Source: Mycolicibacterium komossense
GTDB taxonomy: Bacteria; Actinomycetota; Actinomycetes; Mycobacteriales; Mycobacteriaceae
Reading direction: 5' to 3'
Assembly (NCBI RefSeq): GCF_025822605.1
Contig: NZ_JACKTY010000043.1
Span: 1-64,000 of the forward strand
Length of the DNA stretch: 64,000 bases
Shown here: positions 8,158 to 16,647 of the stretch, in pieces
Numbering within the stretch: position 1 is the stretch's first letter
Layout of the letters: the number at the start of each line of letters is the position of its first letter
Translations under genes and position numbers: made by a program
Notes under the pieces: generated by a model
What the model was told of the DNA's origin: nothing
Seen by the model: only the letters and a program-made list of their open reading frames with translations
Databases searched by the model: none

Positions 8158-8246
8158 ATTCCATCGAATCGTGAGGCAGTGATAGTGTGCGTGCTCACAC
8201 CGCCGGGATATCGTTCGTGGTGGCCGCTACCAGGTGAGGAACGCCA

Positions 8247-9704
8247 ATGTTCACCGACTCTCAAACACAAGACACAGCCCCGCCCCGCAAGCTGATGGGC
8301 ACCATGACTCTGGCCCTCATGGTTGTAGCCATGGCCTCTCCGGTCGGAGTGGTGGTGGGCACTGTCCCGCTCATGCTGGGCGTCGGAAACGGCGTCGGAA
8401 CACCCGGCGCATTCGTCTTGATCGGCGTGGTTCTGGTCATTTTCGCGTTCGGCTACGCCGCGATCGCCCAGGCACTTCCGGCCGCCGGGGGATTCTTCGG
8501 GTTCATCCGTGCCGGATTGGGCGCCCGGGCCGGCACAGCCGCAGGCTTCGTCGCCACCACCGCCTACGCTGTGATCACGGTGTTTGTCGCCGCACTGCTG
8601 TCGTACTTCGCCAGCACGTTCTTCCGCACGCACTTCCATCTCGACCTCGACTGGGCACTATGGGCCGTCGTCTTCATCGCTATCGCCGCCGTGCTGATGT
8701 TCTTCGGTGTCAAGGAAAGCGCCCTGATCACGGCATGCTTCCTCACCGTCGAATTCGTCATCCTCGGGGCGCTGGCCATCGCTGTGTTCCTGCGTCGCGG
8801 GCCCGGCGCCTTTCCTCTGGAGAGCTTCTCCCCGGTGCATATCTTCAGCGGATCGCCCGGGTTCGCCCTCGCGTTGGCTTTTCTGTGTTTCGTCGGGTTC
8901 GAAGTGACCGCGGTGTTCACCAACCACGTCCGCAATCCGGAGAAGACCATCGGCCGCGCCACCATGATCGGCGTCATCATCTTGTTCACCGTCTTTGCCG
9001 TCGGCGCGTGGGTCGTCCTGGCCGGCCTGGGTGTCGACAAAGCCATCACCATCGCTCAGGGATCGGATTCAGGCCAACTCGTGCCGATGGTGGCCAGCGC
9101 CAACCTCGGGTCCTGGATGGGTCTCGTCTTCGAGGTGGTCTTGTTGACCAGCCTGTTTGCCACGCTGATCGTCGTGTTCAACACCACCGCGCAATACACC
9201 CTCAACATGGCACGCGCCTTGATGCCGGCCCGACGCCTCGCCCGCGTCCACCCCAAGCACGGCTCGCCGGCCAACGCCGGATTGACCCTGGCGGTCCTGC
9301 TTTCGGCCATTCTCATCCTGTGCCGGCTCGCCCAGTTCGATCCGTATCTTCAGGTCGCCGCCATCCTCGGGGTGCTGGGGTCGGTCGCCATCTTCGCCCT
9401 TGAAATCATGTGTGCCATCGCTATTTTCATGTACTTTCGGCGTGCCCATGATCACCGGTACTGGACGACTGGACTTTCACCACTGGTCGCAGCGATCGCG
9501 CTCGTCGTCTTCCTGGTCATCGTGCTGAGCAATTTCGCCGGACTCACCGGATCCACCTCAGCCGTGGTCACCTGGTCGCCACTGATCTACGTCGTCGTCG
9601 CCGTCCTCGGCTGGGTCATTGCAAGCCGACGCCCCGAACTCACTGACAACCAGGCGCTTACGACCGCGCCAGACCCCACGCTGAACCGTCCCCATGCGTC
9701 ATAA
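8247..9704 (+). CDS. APC-superfamily amino acid/amine permease
   Basis: A 485-residue membrane transporter with about 12 hydrophobic segments. It begins after a short hydrophilic N-terminus with MTLALMVVAMASPVGVVVG, which fits the APC superfamily TM1 region, and has FALALAFLCFVGFEVTAVF in the middle, the family's substrate/cation-binding region, followed by NHVRNPEKTIGRATMIGVII. The C-terminus is soluble. It is the first gene of a plus-strand set with a glutamine-synthetase-like ligase and a gamma-glutamyl hydrolase, so it probably imports the amine or amino acid that those enzymes process. Direction of transport and substrate are inferred from neighbours only. Confidence 0.92.
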   Translation: MFTDSQTQDTAPPRKLMGTMTLALMVVAMASPVGVVVGTVPLMLGVGNGVGTPGAFVLIGVVLVIFAFGYAAIAQALPAAGGFFGFIRAGLGARAGTAAGFVATTAYAVITVFVAALLSYFASTFFRTHFHLDLDWALWAVVFIAIAAVLMFFGVKESALITACFLTVEFVILGALAIAVFLRRGPGAFPLESFSPVHIFSGSPGFALALAFLCFVGFEVTAVFTNHVRNPEKTIGRATMIGVIILFTVFAVGAWVVLAGLGVDKAITIAQGSDSGQLVPMVASANLGSWMGLVFEVVLLTSLFATLIVVFNTTAQYTLNMARALMPARRLARVHPKHGSPANAGLTLAVLLSAILILCRLAQFDPYLQVAAILGVLGSVAIFALEIMCAIAIFMYFRRAHDHRYWTTGLSPLVAAIALVVFLVIVLSNFAGLTGSTSAVVTWSPLIYVVVAVLGWVIASRRPELTDNQALTTAPDPTLNRPHAS

Positions 9705-9705
9705 C

Positions 9706-9721
9706 GCGACGAGCGCGTCGC
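9706..9721. other. Small hairpin after the permease gene
   Basis: GCGACG (9706-9711) pairs with CGTCGC (9716-9721) over a 4-nt loop directly after the permease stop. It has no T-run and may be a weak attenuator or mRNA-stabilising hairpin between permease and ligase genes. Confidence 0.25.
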
Positions 9722-9811
9722 CGCATCACCGGTTGATGGCCCTCGCCTGTACGTCAGCCGACCCCGCCGGCATTTCTGTCATGGCCAGCTACGATAGGAA
9801 AGAAGTTCCCC

Positions 9812-11242
9812 ATGTCCACTGACACCAGTACTACGTTCGCCTTCAGTCAGAATGGAACCGCCTCAGTGAAATGCGAGCCTTCGGTCGACGAAGCCGCGGC
9901 GAAGCTCGAACAATGGAACACCCGGCGGGTGCGGGTTGAATTCATCGATACCGACGGGCGCTTGCGCGGAAAATACGTCAACATCGAAAAGGCTCTGTCC
10001 AGCGGAGGTATCGGGCTACCGGAGTTCTTCTACGCTCTCAGCGTCGATGAGGGCGCCTACGATGTCCCGATCGCCAGCGCCGACCACGGCTACCCGGATT
10101 TCTTCGCTATCCCGGATTGGTCCACGCTACGTCGTGCACCTCACGAAGACGCTGTCGCTGTGGTTATCTGCGATGTGCGGACAAAGACCGGAGAGCCGGT
10201 CGAATTCGATGGGCGATCGGCGCTGCGGCGCACCTGTCACCGCCTCGCGAAGGCGGGATTTGATGCACTGATCGGCGTCGAGCTGGAGTTCTACCTCTAC
10301 CAACTCGATGACGCCGCCCACATCGCTCTGCGCGAACAGTGCCCCACGCGTCTGGTGCCGGTCGGGCACACGAGGCAGACGTTGAGCGTGCACCGTTGGC
10401 CAGACCATGCCAAGTTCATTGAAGATCTCGACGCGGCTGTGGCCACCTTGGGTATCGAAATAGAGTCCTTCTCAACCGAACTCGGATACGGGATGCTCGA
10501 AGCAGCCCTGTCGCCGGTCCCGCCGCTCCAGGCAGCGGACAACGCTGCACGCTTTAAACAGATCTGCAAAGACGTGGCGCGCCGCAATGGGATGCTGGCC
10601 AGCTTCGTCGCCAAACCCGATATGCAGCAGGAAGGCGTCGGTGCGCACCTCCACCAGAGCCTGCTGCGCGAAGGCCGCAATGCGTTCTGCCCCGACGACG
10701 GCGTCAGCACCGGCATGTCGGAGACGTTCCGCCACTATGTCGGCGGCGTAGTCGCCACCGCGGCCGAATTGTCGGTCTTTCAGTGCCCGTTCGTCAACTC
10801 CTACCGCCGCCTGGACCCGAAGTTCTTCGCGCCCACCAACATCAGCTGGGGCATCGACAACCGGGCGGCATGCCTGCGGGTGATCACCGATTCCCGGTCA
10901 TCGACACGGCTGGAGCACCGCCGTGGCGGTGCCGATTTCCATCCCTACCTGTCGATTGCAGCCAGCCTCGATGGCGGACTGCACGGCATCGCCAACCGCA
11001 TCGAACCGCCGGAACCATCTGCCGGCGCCGCCTACGCCGACACCCGCGCTCAGCTTTTTCCGGCGACGCTGCGGGACGCGGCGGCGGCACTGCACGGTTC
11101 GACACTGGGGCGGCAATGGTACGGAAGCGATTTCGTGGATCACTACGCGGCGTCCCGCGTCTCGGAGGCCACCGCCTATGAAGCCCTTCGCGACCGATCC
11201 GTCCCCGATTGGGAGCTGGCACGGTACCTGGAAGTCACTTAA
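9812..11242 (+). CDS. Glutamine synthetase-like gamma-glutamyl ligase (PuuA/GlnA-like)
   Basis: A 476-residue member of the type-III-like glutamine synthetase group that joins glutamate to an amine using ATP. The beta-grasp N-terminal domain holds RVEFIDTDGRLRGKYV. The catalytic domain has GVELEFYLY (metal-binding glutamates), SFSTELGYGMLEAALSP, GVGAHLHQSL (the ammonia/ATP-site histidine region) and YRRLDPKFFAPTNISWG with NRAACLRV. The loop differs from true GlnA, and neighbouring permease and gamma-glutamyl hydrolase genes point to an organic amine as acceptor, as in putrescine, isopropylamine, ethanolamine or aniline pathways. A GGAAAG site precedes the ATG. The actual amine is unknown. Confidence 0.9.
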   Translation: MSTDTSTTFAFSQNGTASVKCEPSVDEAAAKLEQWNTRRVRVEFIDTDGRLRGKYVNIEKALSSGGIGLPEFFYALSVDEGAYDVPIASADHGYPDFFAIPDWSTLRRAPHEDAVAVVICDVRTKTGEPVEFDGRSALRRTCHRLAKAGFDALIGVELEFYLYQLDDAAHIALREQCPTRLVPVGHTRQTLSVHRWPDHAKFIEDLDAAVATLGIEIESFSTELGYGMLEAALSPVPPLQAADNAARFKQICKDVARRNGMLASFVAKPDMQQEGVGAHLHQSLLREGRNAFCPDDGVSTGMSETFRHYVGGVVATAAELSVFQCPFVNSYRRLDPKFFAPTNISWGIDNRAACLRVITDSRSSTRLEHRRGGADFHPYLSIAASLDGGLHGIANRIEPPEPSAGAAYADTRAQLFPATLRDAAAALHGSTLGRQWYGSDFVDHYAASRVSEATAYEALRDRSVPDWELARYLEVT

Positions 11243-11406
11243 CGAGGCTCCTTGCGCGAGTTGAGAATAGAGATGCAGCAACGCTGGATTCCTGTTTCGT
11301 TCCGCGTGAGCTTCACATTCGACCGCATCATGCCTCGCCCTAGCCGCCCCGCTACACATCAGACTTGCAGGGCTGCAACGAATTTAGACCGAACAGGAGT
11401 GCAATA

Positions 11407-12189
11407 ATGAAGCCGCTCGTCGGAATCACCGGCCGCAGGCTCGCGGCAGGCGCCGTTGCCAGTTACCACCCGCGTTTCAGCGATCTGCACCTCGATGTCT
11501 ACTGGTCAGACAACGGGCGCCGCGTCCATCAAGCCGGCGGGATCCCGGTCTTGCTCCCATTCGAGTCAGCCGATTCAGGAGTCATCGATCGTCTCGATGG
11601 ACTGCTGATCACCGGCGGGCAAGACGTTCACCCCGATTTGTGGGGTGGGGACCCCAGCGTCGTCACCGAGGAATCCGACCCCCGCCGCGACGCCAATGTC
11701 CATGACCGCGAACGCGATATCTACGAAATCGCCCTCGTCCGTGCGGCTGTGGACCGAGGACTGCCCGTCCTCGGTATCTGCAGAGGAAACCAGGTCCTCA
11801 ACGTCGCCCTGGGGGGAACACTGGTCGAAGATGTACCCATCGACGCGATCATCCACGCGGCCGAAGAAGCGCCGCCAACCTCAGGCCACGCCAATCACAT
11901 CGTCCGTTTCACCACCGGTTCGCTGGCCGAATCGATCTACGGTCCAGAAACCCGCACGAATTCGCTCCACCACCAGGCCGTCAAAGAATGCGGCCCTGGC
12001 GTAGTCCCCGCCGGACGAACCAGCGATGGATCCATCGAGTCGATCGAACGCCCCGGCCTTCCTGTCCTGGGCGTGCAATGGCATCCCGAGTGGCACATCG
12101 ATCTCGACCCGGTGTTCCCGTGGCTGGTCCATGCAGCGCACGAGTACCACCAGAGGCAGCTGAACACCGGCGTCGGCTCTCGGAGCTGA
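11407..12189 (+). CDS. Class I glutamine amidotransferase-like gamma-glutamyl hydrolase (PuuD-like)
   Basis: This 260-residue protein is a peptidase C26-type gamma-glutamyl hydrolase. It has LLITGGQDVHPDLWG, the nucleophile elbow GICRGNQVLN with Cys125, and the His-Glu part of the triad in VLGVQWHPEW near residue 228. In the Puu pathway this enzyme removes the gamma-glutamyl group after the amine has been oxidised. The start at ATG 11407 follows an AGGAG site and begins with KPLVGITGR as in the family; an upstream in-frame start at 11365 has no such support. A 164-bp gap separates it from the ligase gene. Confidence 0.92.
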   Translation: MKPLVGITGRRLAAGAVASYHPRFSDLHLDVYWSDNGRRVHQAGGIPVLLPFESADSGVIDRLDGLLITGGQDVHPDLWGGDPSVVTEESDPRRDANVHDRERDIYEIALVRAAVDRGLPVLGICRGNQVLNVALGGTLVEDVPIDAIIHAAEEAPPTSGHANHIVRFTTGSLAESIYGPETRTNSLHHQAVKECGPGVVPAGRTSDGSIESIERPGLPVLGVQWHPEWHIDLDPVFPWLVHAAHEYHQRQLNTGVGSRS

Positions 12190-12200
12190 GCTGAGCTGAG
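12183..12200. repeat. GAGCT tandem repeat at gene end
   Basis: The 5-mer GAGCT is repeated three times plus GAG, overlapping the stop codon of the gamma-glutamyl hydrolase. The flanks CTCGG and CCGAG can pair around it. The 12190-12378 gap between convergent genes holds nothing else that I recognise. Confidence 0.5.
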
Positions 12201-12378
12201 CCGAGTTGGGTGCGCTGCCGACGCCGCAAGCGCGACGTCGGTTCTCGAAAGATCAAAGGACCTGCGCCGGTCTCCTCTTCGAAGGAGCCGAGCGCAGCGG
12301 TTTCGATTATCGAGTCGCCAGGACGGCCCGAGTGTGGCGCCACGCACCGCTTCGCGAGGCGCCCGCTGGATCCGGATC

Positions 12379-13245
12379 CTAGAAATGCGCGGCGGGTACG
12401 TTGACCTGGGCGGCGAGGATGACGGCTTGTTCGGTGCCATCCTCTTTGATGTCGTCGAGTGGGGGGCCGGCGGTGACGAATAGCGTCTTACCGTCGGATC
12501 CGCCCAGAACTGCCGAATACGCGGTGTAAGGCCCGGTGTCGAGATGATCGACAACCCTGCCGCCCTCAGCGAAGCACCACACTCCCGATCCTGCGGCATC
12601 GGCTATCCAGAGGTTGCGGTGCGCATCGAGGGTGATCCCGTCTGGGATCAACAGGCTGTGCTGGCGTGCTTCTGCCAGCGATGTGAACGGCCGGGGCGGG
12701 GCTAAGTTGACCCATGATCGCCGGTTGGTCAACGAGCCGTCCTTGCGGACCTCGTAGGCGCTGACCCGCCCGGCGAACGATTCGGCCACAAACAACTCAG
12801 TGCCGTCGGGGGTGATGATGATGCCATTGGGTACCACCAGATCGTCGGCGGCGACGACCACGCTGCCATCAGGATCGCGCCGCAGCAGAACGGTGGACTG
12901 CAGTGGCCGGGTCAGGCCGTCGTTGCCGATGTACGCGCGCCCAACCGCGTCCACCCACATGTCGTTGGCCAGGCCAGGGCAGTGCTCGGACAGTTCGGCC
13001 AGCACTTCAAGGGACCCGTCATGCAGGCGCAGGAGCTTGCGGTCGACCATCGACACGACCATCAGCTCGCCAGCGGGGGAGAACCCGAGACCGGAGGGCC
13101 GGCCCGGGACATGGCACACAGGGTGAAATACCGATCCATCCCAACGGTAGACGGTGTGCTTGAAGAAGTCTGAGAACCAGAGAGCGCCGTCATGCCAGCG
13201 GGGTGCCTCGGTGAAGCTGAAGCCTTCCCCCAGTACGTCGTACAC
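12379..13245 (-). CDS. SMP-30/gluconolactonase-like lactonase
   Basis: A 288-residue six-bladed beta-propeller hydrolase of the SMP-30/LRE family that opens sugar lactones or related cyclic esters. Metal-site landmarks are visible: the early glutamate in FTEAPRW, the asparagine in GLANDMWVD, the asparagine in VVPNGIIITPDG and the aspartate in LIPDGITLD. Repeated DG-turn blades such as GRAYIGNDG and RNLWIADAAG run through the chain. Translation begins at a GTG. It is the last gene of the minus-strand set SDR, RidA, enolase-superfamily enzyme, lactonase, which together look like a sugar-acid or lactone pathway. Confidence 0.9.
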   Translation of the reverse strand: MYDVLGEGFSFTEAPRWHDGALWFSDFFKHTVYRWDGSVFHPVCHVPGRPSGLGFSPAGELMVVSMVDRKLLRLHDGSLEVLAELSEHCPGLANDMWVDAVGRAYIGNDGLTRPLQSTVLLRRDPDGSVVVAADDLVVPNGIIITPDGTELFVAESFAGRVSAYEVRKDGSLTNRRSWVNLAPPRPFTSLAEARQHSLLIPDGITLDAHRNLWIADAAGSGVWCFAEGGRVVDHLDTGPYTAYSAVLGGSDGKTLFVTAGPPLDDIKEDGTEQAVILAAQVNVPAAHF

Positions 13246-13260
13246 GCAGTGTGATCCTGT

Positions 13261-14418
13261 CTATGTCGCGGTGCAGATGGTCGAATGAATGATGTTGGAA
13301 GACACTGCGTCCGGACGATAAGCCAGCCCCAACCCCGGAGTGCTCGGAGCTGCGAACCGCCCATCGACGATGGGGGGCTCTTGGTAGCCGATGAACCGAT
13401 CGACGAAATCGAAATCGTCGCCGGGTGCAAATGTCTCGACGGGACTGTGTCCGGTCATGGTCACTGCCGCGTGCCGGTGAATCTCTGGGTAGATATGCAG
13501 TGAGACTGGCACTTTGGAGACCGCGAGGATCTCGGTGAGCCCACTGAGCCCGCCCACGGTCGTCGTGTCGGCGCGCAGGACATCTACTGCTGAGGTCTGC
13601 AGCAGCGCTGCGAGCTCGTCGGGTGAGGCCTCATCGCCCGCGGCGATCGGTAAGCCTGACGACGTCCGTATCGCGGCTGTGTCGACCGCCGCGGCGGCCG
13701 GTAGCGGGTCCTCTAGCCAGGTCACACCGTACTGAGCCCACTGGCGGGCCGCGTCGACAATCCTGGCCACGTCGCGTCCGGCAAAGCCCAGATCGAGCAC
13801 GATCTCGAACTCGTCGATGGATACCAGATCGCGGATCGCGGCAAGAACCTTGGTTGTCTCGTCATCGTCGAGGTTCGCTGCGATCTTCACAGATCCAAAG
13901 CCCTGATCTCGCCATGCGATGAGTCGGCGGGCCATGTCATCGCTGCTTTCACCGTGGCGGCGGTAGCCGGCCACCAGAAGTGCGGGCTGAACCCGGGGCA
14001 GGTCACCGAGCACCTGCCAGGTCGGGATTTCGCGGAGCAACCCGACCAGATCCCACGCGCAGTTGTCGACGACGGCCTGTGCTCGGGCGGCAGCCGATGT
14101 GCCTCGGCCGCGCAGATCGGAGGTGAACAGAGAGCCAAGACGAGCTCCGATGATGTCTTGCGCCAAGGCTTCTGCCGCGACACGGATCGGCTGGCCCCGG
14201 GTCAGAACATAGGCGGTGCCCGTGACCCCGGACTCGACGGTCACTTGAACGACGACGTAGTCACGCGTCGGAACCGATCGGCCCGCCAGCCGAAGGGGCG
14301 GATCCATCGTGAAGCGCAGCTCGTCTACGCGTGTACCGGTCACCCGGAAGTCGAGGATTCCGCCGTCCTGGGCTTGGCCCGGCGGTGCGTACTCGCGGTG
14401 CGGCTGGTCGCCGGTCAC
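13261..14418 (-). CDS. Enolase-superfamily enzyme (mandelate racemase/muconate-lactonizing type)
   Basis: A 385-residue enzyme with an N-terminal capping domain and a C-terminal barrel. The barrel holds the lysine strand FGSVKIAAN, the metal carboxylates in VLDLGFAG, WLEDPLP and AAGDEAS, and a C-terminal histidine segment SLHIYPEIH. These positions fit acid-sugar dehydratases or racemases and cycloisomerases of the MR/MLE group. The second-sphere base cannot be assigned without a structure-based alignment, so dehydration, racemisation and cycloisomerisation all remain possible. It starts three bases after the RidA stop in the same operon and precedes a lactonase, consistent with acid-sugar or lactone catabolism. 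Confidence 0.9.
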   Translation of the reverse strand: MTGDQPHREYAPPGQAQDGGILDFRVTGTRVDELRFTMDPPLRLAGRSVPTRDYVVVQVTVESGVTGTAYVLTRGQPIRVAAEALAQDIIGARLGSLFTSDLRGRGTSAAARAQAVVDNCAWDLVGLLREIPTWQVLGDLPRVQPALLVAGYRRHGESSDDMARRLIAWRDQGFGSVKIAANLDDDETTKVLAAIRDLVSIDEFEIVLDLGFAGRDVARIVDAARQWAQYGVTWLEDPLPAAAAVDTAAIRTSSGLPIAAGDEASPDELAALLQTSAVDVLRADTTTVGGLSGLTEILAVSKVPVSLHIYPEIHRHAAVTMTGHSPVETFAPGDDFDFVDRFIGYQEPPIVDGRFAAPSTPGLGLAYRPDAVSSNIIHSTICTAT

Positions 14419-14421
14419 GTG

Positions 14422-14808
14422 CTAGCGGTCCTGGACGTAGGCGGTGGCTTCGACCTCGACAAGCAGGTCCGGGTGAAGGAACTCGAGGCCACCGACACAC
14501 GAACTGGTGGGAAGCTGTTCGCCGAACAATTCGGCGTGGGCCCGGCCGGCTTCACGCCAGTCGGCGATGTTGCGGACAAAGACCCGTGTGCGCAGGATAT
14601 CTGCTTTGGTGCCGCCGAGTTCCTCTACTGCAGCCAGGATCACCGACAGCGCATATGCGGTTTGCGCGTACAGGTCACCTACGCCTTCGATGGTGCCGTC
14701 TGGTTTGCCGGCGGTGGTGCCACCGACCTCGATCAGCGGGCCGATCCTGGTCGCGCGTGAGTATGCCCATTCCGCGACCCACGGTGCTTTGGCTTCGACT
14801 CGTTTCAC
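14422..14808 (-). CDS. RidA family enamine/imine deaminase
   Basis: A 128-residue RidA/YjgF-type protein. It has the family features IEVGGTTAGKPDG, the central helix DLYAQTAYALSVILAAVEELG, TRVFVRNIADW, and a C-terminal EVEATAYV strand; SSCVGG replaces the more usual region near the arginine that binds the carboxylate. These proteins hydrolyse reactive enamines/imines or act on related substrates. The GTG start overlaps the stop of the upstream SDR by four bases (GTGA), so translation is coupled. Its presence next to an amine-related module fits a pathway with imine intermediates. Confidence 0.9.
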   Translation of the reverse strand: MKRVEAKAPWVAEWAYSRATRIGPLIEVGGTTAGKPDGTIEGVGDLYAQTAYALSVILAAVEELGGTKADILRTRVFVRNIADWREAGRAHAELFGEQLPTSSCVGGLEFLHPDLLVEVEATAYVQDR

Positions 14809-15599
14809 TGTGCCAACTCCTTTGCTGAATCCTTGGTGATGTTGAAGCCACCGTCGACGGGCACGACTGTGCCTGTCACGAACGATGATTGGGTGGAAAG
14901 AAGAAAGGCGATGACGGCCGCGATCTCCGACGCGCTGGCGACGCGGCCCAATGCGTGACGATCGGCCACCTCAGCGAGCGGCTTCACTCCGGCGGGGCGT
15001 CTCCCCTCGGCCATCAGGGGTGAATCCACGGAGCCGGGAGCGACCGCGTTGACGCGAATTCCCCATCGAGCCCATTCCACGGCCAGGGTTCGGGTCAACG
15101 CTTCGATGCCGGCTTTGGCAATCGGGTAGGGCAGGCGGCCCGGCCAGCCGAACGTCGATGCCACCGAACTGACGTTGACGATCACTCCCGGTGTGGAGGA
15201 AGCGATCCACGACCGAGCCGCGGCTTGCGCGGTGAAAAGCGAACCTGCCACGTGGACATCGAACAGTCGGTGCAAATCCGACAACGTCAGCTCCAAGCTG
15301 GGTTTGGCGAGCAGGGTCCCGGCGCAGTTCACGAGGCCGGCGATCTCACCCGTCTCGGCCACACTGGCCACTGTGGAGTGGACTTCATCCTGATCAGAGA
15401 CGTTGCAGGCCAGTGCCACCACACGCGCATCTCCGAACCGCTCGGTGAGTTGAGCAATTATCTGTGGGTCGGGATTCAGGTCGATGATCGCGCAGCGGTC
15501 GGCGCCGCCGTCGAGCAGCAGTTCGACAGTGGCCAAGCCGATTCCGCTCGCGCCGCCTGTGACCAACACAGTTCCGCTGCCTAGATCGAAAGTCATCAT
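14805..15599 (-). CDS. SDR family oxidoreductase
   Basis: A classical short-chain dehydrogenase of about 264 residues. It has the nucleotide-binding TGGASGIG, NCAG, the catalytic serine in VNVSSVAS and the YPIAKAGIEAL motif carrying Tyr and Lys, followed by IRVNAVAPGSVDSPL. An Asp after strand 2 (IIDLN) favours NAD over NADP. Three near-consecutive starts are possible (GTG 15602, ATG 15599, ATG 15596); I use the first ATG. It is the first gene of the minus-strand operon with RidA, the enolase-superfamily enzyme and the lactonase, and is divergent from the IclR gene, which may regulate it. Confidence 0.9.
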   Translation of the reverse strand: MMTFDLGSGTVLVTGGASGIGLATVELLLDGGADRCAIIDLNPDPQIIAQLTERFGDARVVALACNVSDQDEVHSTVASVAETGEIAGLVNCAGTLLAKPSLELTLSDLHRLFDVHVAGSLFTAQAAARSWIASSTPGVIVNVSSVASTFGWPGRLPYPIAKAGIEALTRTLAVEWARWGIRVNAVAPGSVDSPLMAEGRRPAGVKPLAEVADRHALGRVASASEIAAVIAFLLSTQSSFVTGTVVPVDGGFNITKDSAKELAQ

Positions 15600-15777
15600 C
15601 ACTCGCTTTCACCGTCTCTGAGATTGCCAAGGCCGCAAGGACGCTCACCGATGACTACGTGACGGCCTGTGTGACTTCGAGGTGACCACCATCCTCCGCG
15701 ATCAGCCTCGCCGTTGAGGCGTTGAGGCGTTGTGCGTGCGCCCGAACTGTTCCAAAGCCTAGCGATGCGTAGTACTA

Positions 15778-15812
15778 TGATGCAAGACATCAAATAACGA
15801 TGCTCGGCATCG
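15778..15812. promoter_or_regulatory. Candidate IclR operators in divergent promoter
   Basis: Two adjacent hairpin-symmetric elements lie between the SDR operon and the IclR gene: TGATG-CAAGA-CATCA (15778-15792) and CGATGC-TCG-GCATCG (15798-15812). The AAATAACGAT between them differs by one base from the AAATAGCGAT core of the inverted repeat at 8064-8157. The rest of the 15600-15891 gap shows nothing I recognise. Confidence 0.5.
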
Positions 15813-15891
15813 CATCGTCGATCGGTGTGAAACGAGCGCTGCCATCACACTGTTAGTGTTCGCGCAAAATGATGTGGCGGAAAGGGTAGCC

Positions 15892-16647
15892 GTGGCTGAG
15901 GGCGAATACCGGATTCAATCGTTGGCACGAGGGCTTTCAGTGCTGTCGGAGGTCGCCAACAGTGATGGCGAGCTGACCGCTGCCGAGCTCAGTCGCCGCG
16001 TCGGGGTGTCTACTCAGACCGCCTACCATCTGCTGCACACTCTGCGCCAAACCGGATATGTGGAGCAGAATTCGAGCCAGCGGTACCGGCTAGGCCGAGC
16101 CATTCCCGCACTTATCGACGGATATAAGCGGCAGTTCTCTCCGCCCGATGCAGTCCTTCGCCGCCTGCGGCGGCTCAAAGATGCGACCGGTGAGACGTGT
16201 TCACTGTCCGCGTGGTCAGGGGACGATGTCGAGCTCGTCGCGCAGGAGGCCGGCGACCACACGATCCGCGTAGCTGATATCCAGGTCGGACAGCGCGGCG
16301 CACTGCACGCCAGGGCCGCGGGCAAGATTCTGCTTGCGCGAGCTGACGAGGACAAGCGCAAGCGCGTGCTCCAAGACATACTTCTGAAGAAGTTCACCGA
16401 ACACACCATTACGAGACGCGCCAAGCTTGAAGAAGCACTGCAGCGCGCGCGTGACACGGGCTGGGCCATGGACGACGAGGAATTCTCTTCGGGACTGACC
16501 TGTGTTGCTGCGTGCCTCGATCACGACGGAACTGACTTCGCATTGGCGATCCTGGCGCCGACTGAGCGACTCAAAGCCAATTTCGACCACTACCTCGCCA
16601 CCCTCCTGGATGTGACGAGCAACCGAGGAGCACGCCGCAATGGATAA
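15892..16647 (+). CDS. IclR family transcriptional regulator
   Basis: A one-domain-plus-sensor regulator of about 251 residues. The N-terminal winged helix (about 1-65) has YRIQSLARGLSVLSEV, then LTAAELSRRVGVSTQTAYHLL and SQRYRLG. The C-terminal IclR effector domain runs to the end with LHARAAGKILLA and a cysteine-containing GLTCVAACL. A GTG at 15856 would add 12 residues; the GTG at 15892 is better placed after GGAAAGG. Its stop overlaps the start of the next SDR gene by eight bases. It is divergent from the SDR/RidA/enolase/lactonase operon and is the natural regulator of the cluster. Confidence 0.9.
   Translation: MAEGEYRIQSLARGLSVLSEVANSDGELTAAELSRRVGVSTQTAYHLLHTLRQTGYVEQNSSQRYRLGRAIPALIDGYKRQFSPPDAVLRRLRRLKDATGETCSLSAWSGDDVELVAQEAGDHTIRVADIQVGQRGALHARAAGKILLARADEDKRKRVLQDILLKKFTEHTITRRAKLEEALQRARDTGWAMDDEEFSSGLTCVAACLDHDGTDFALAILAPTERLKANFDHYLATLLDVTSNRGARRNG

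Noticed and set aside
8234..9403. A 389-codon plus-strand frame over the permease gene
   Set aside because: Highly Arg/His-rich translation in the +1 frame of an obvious membrane protein.
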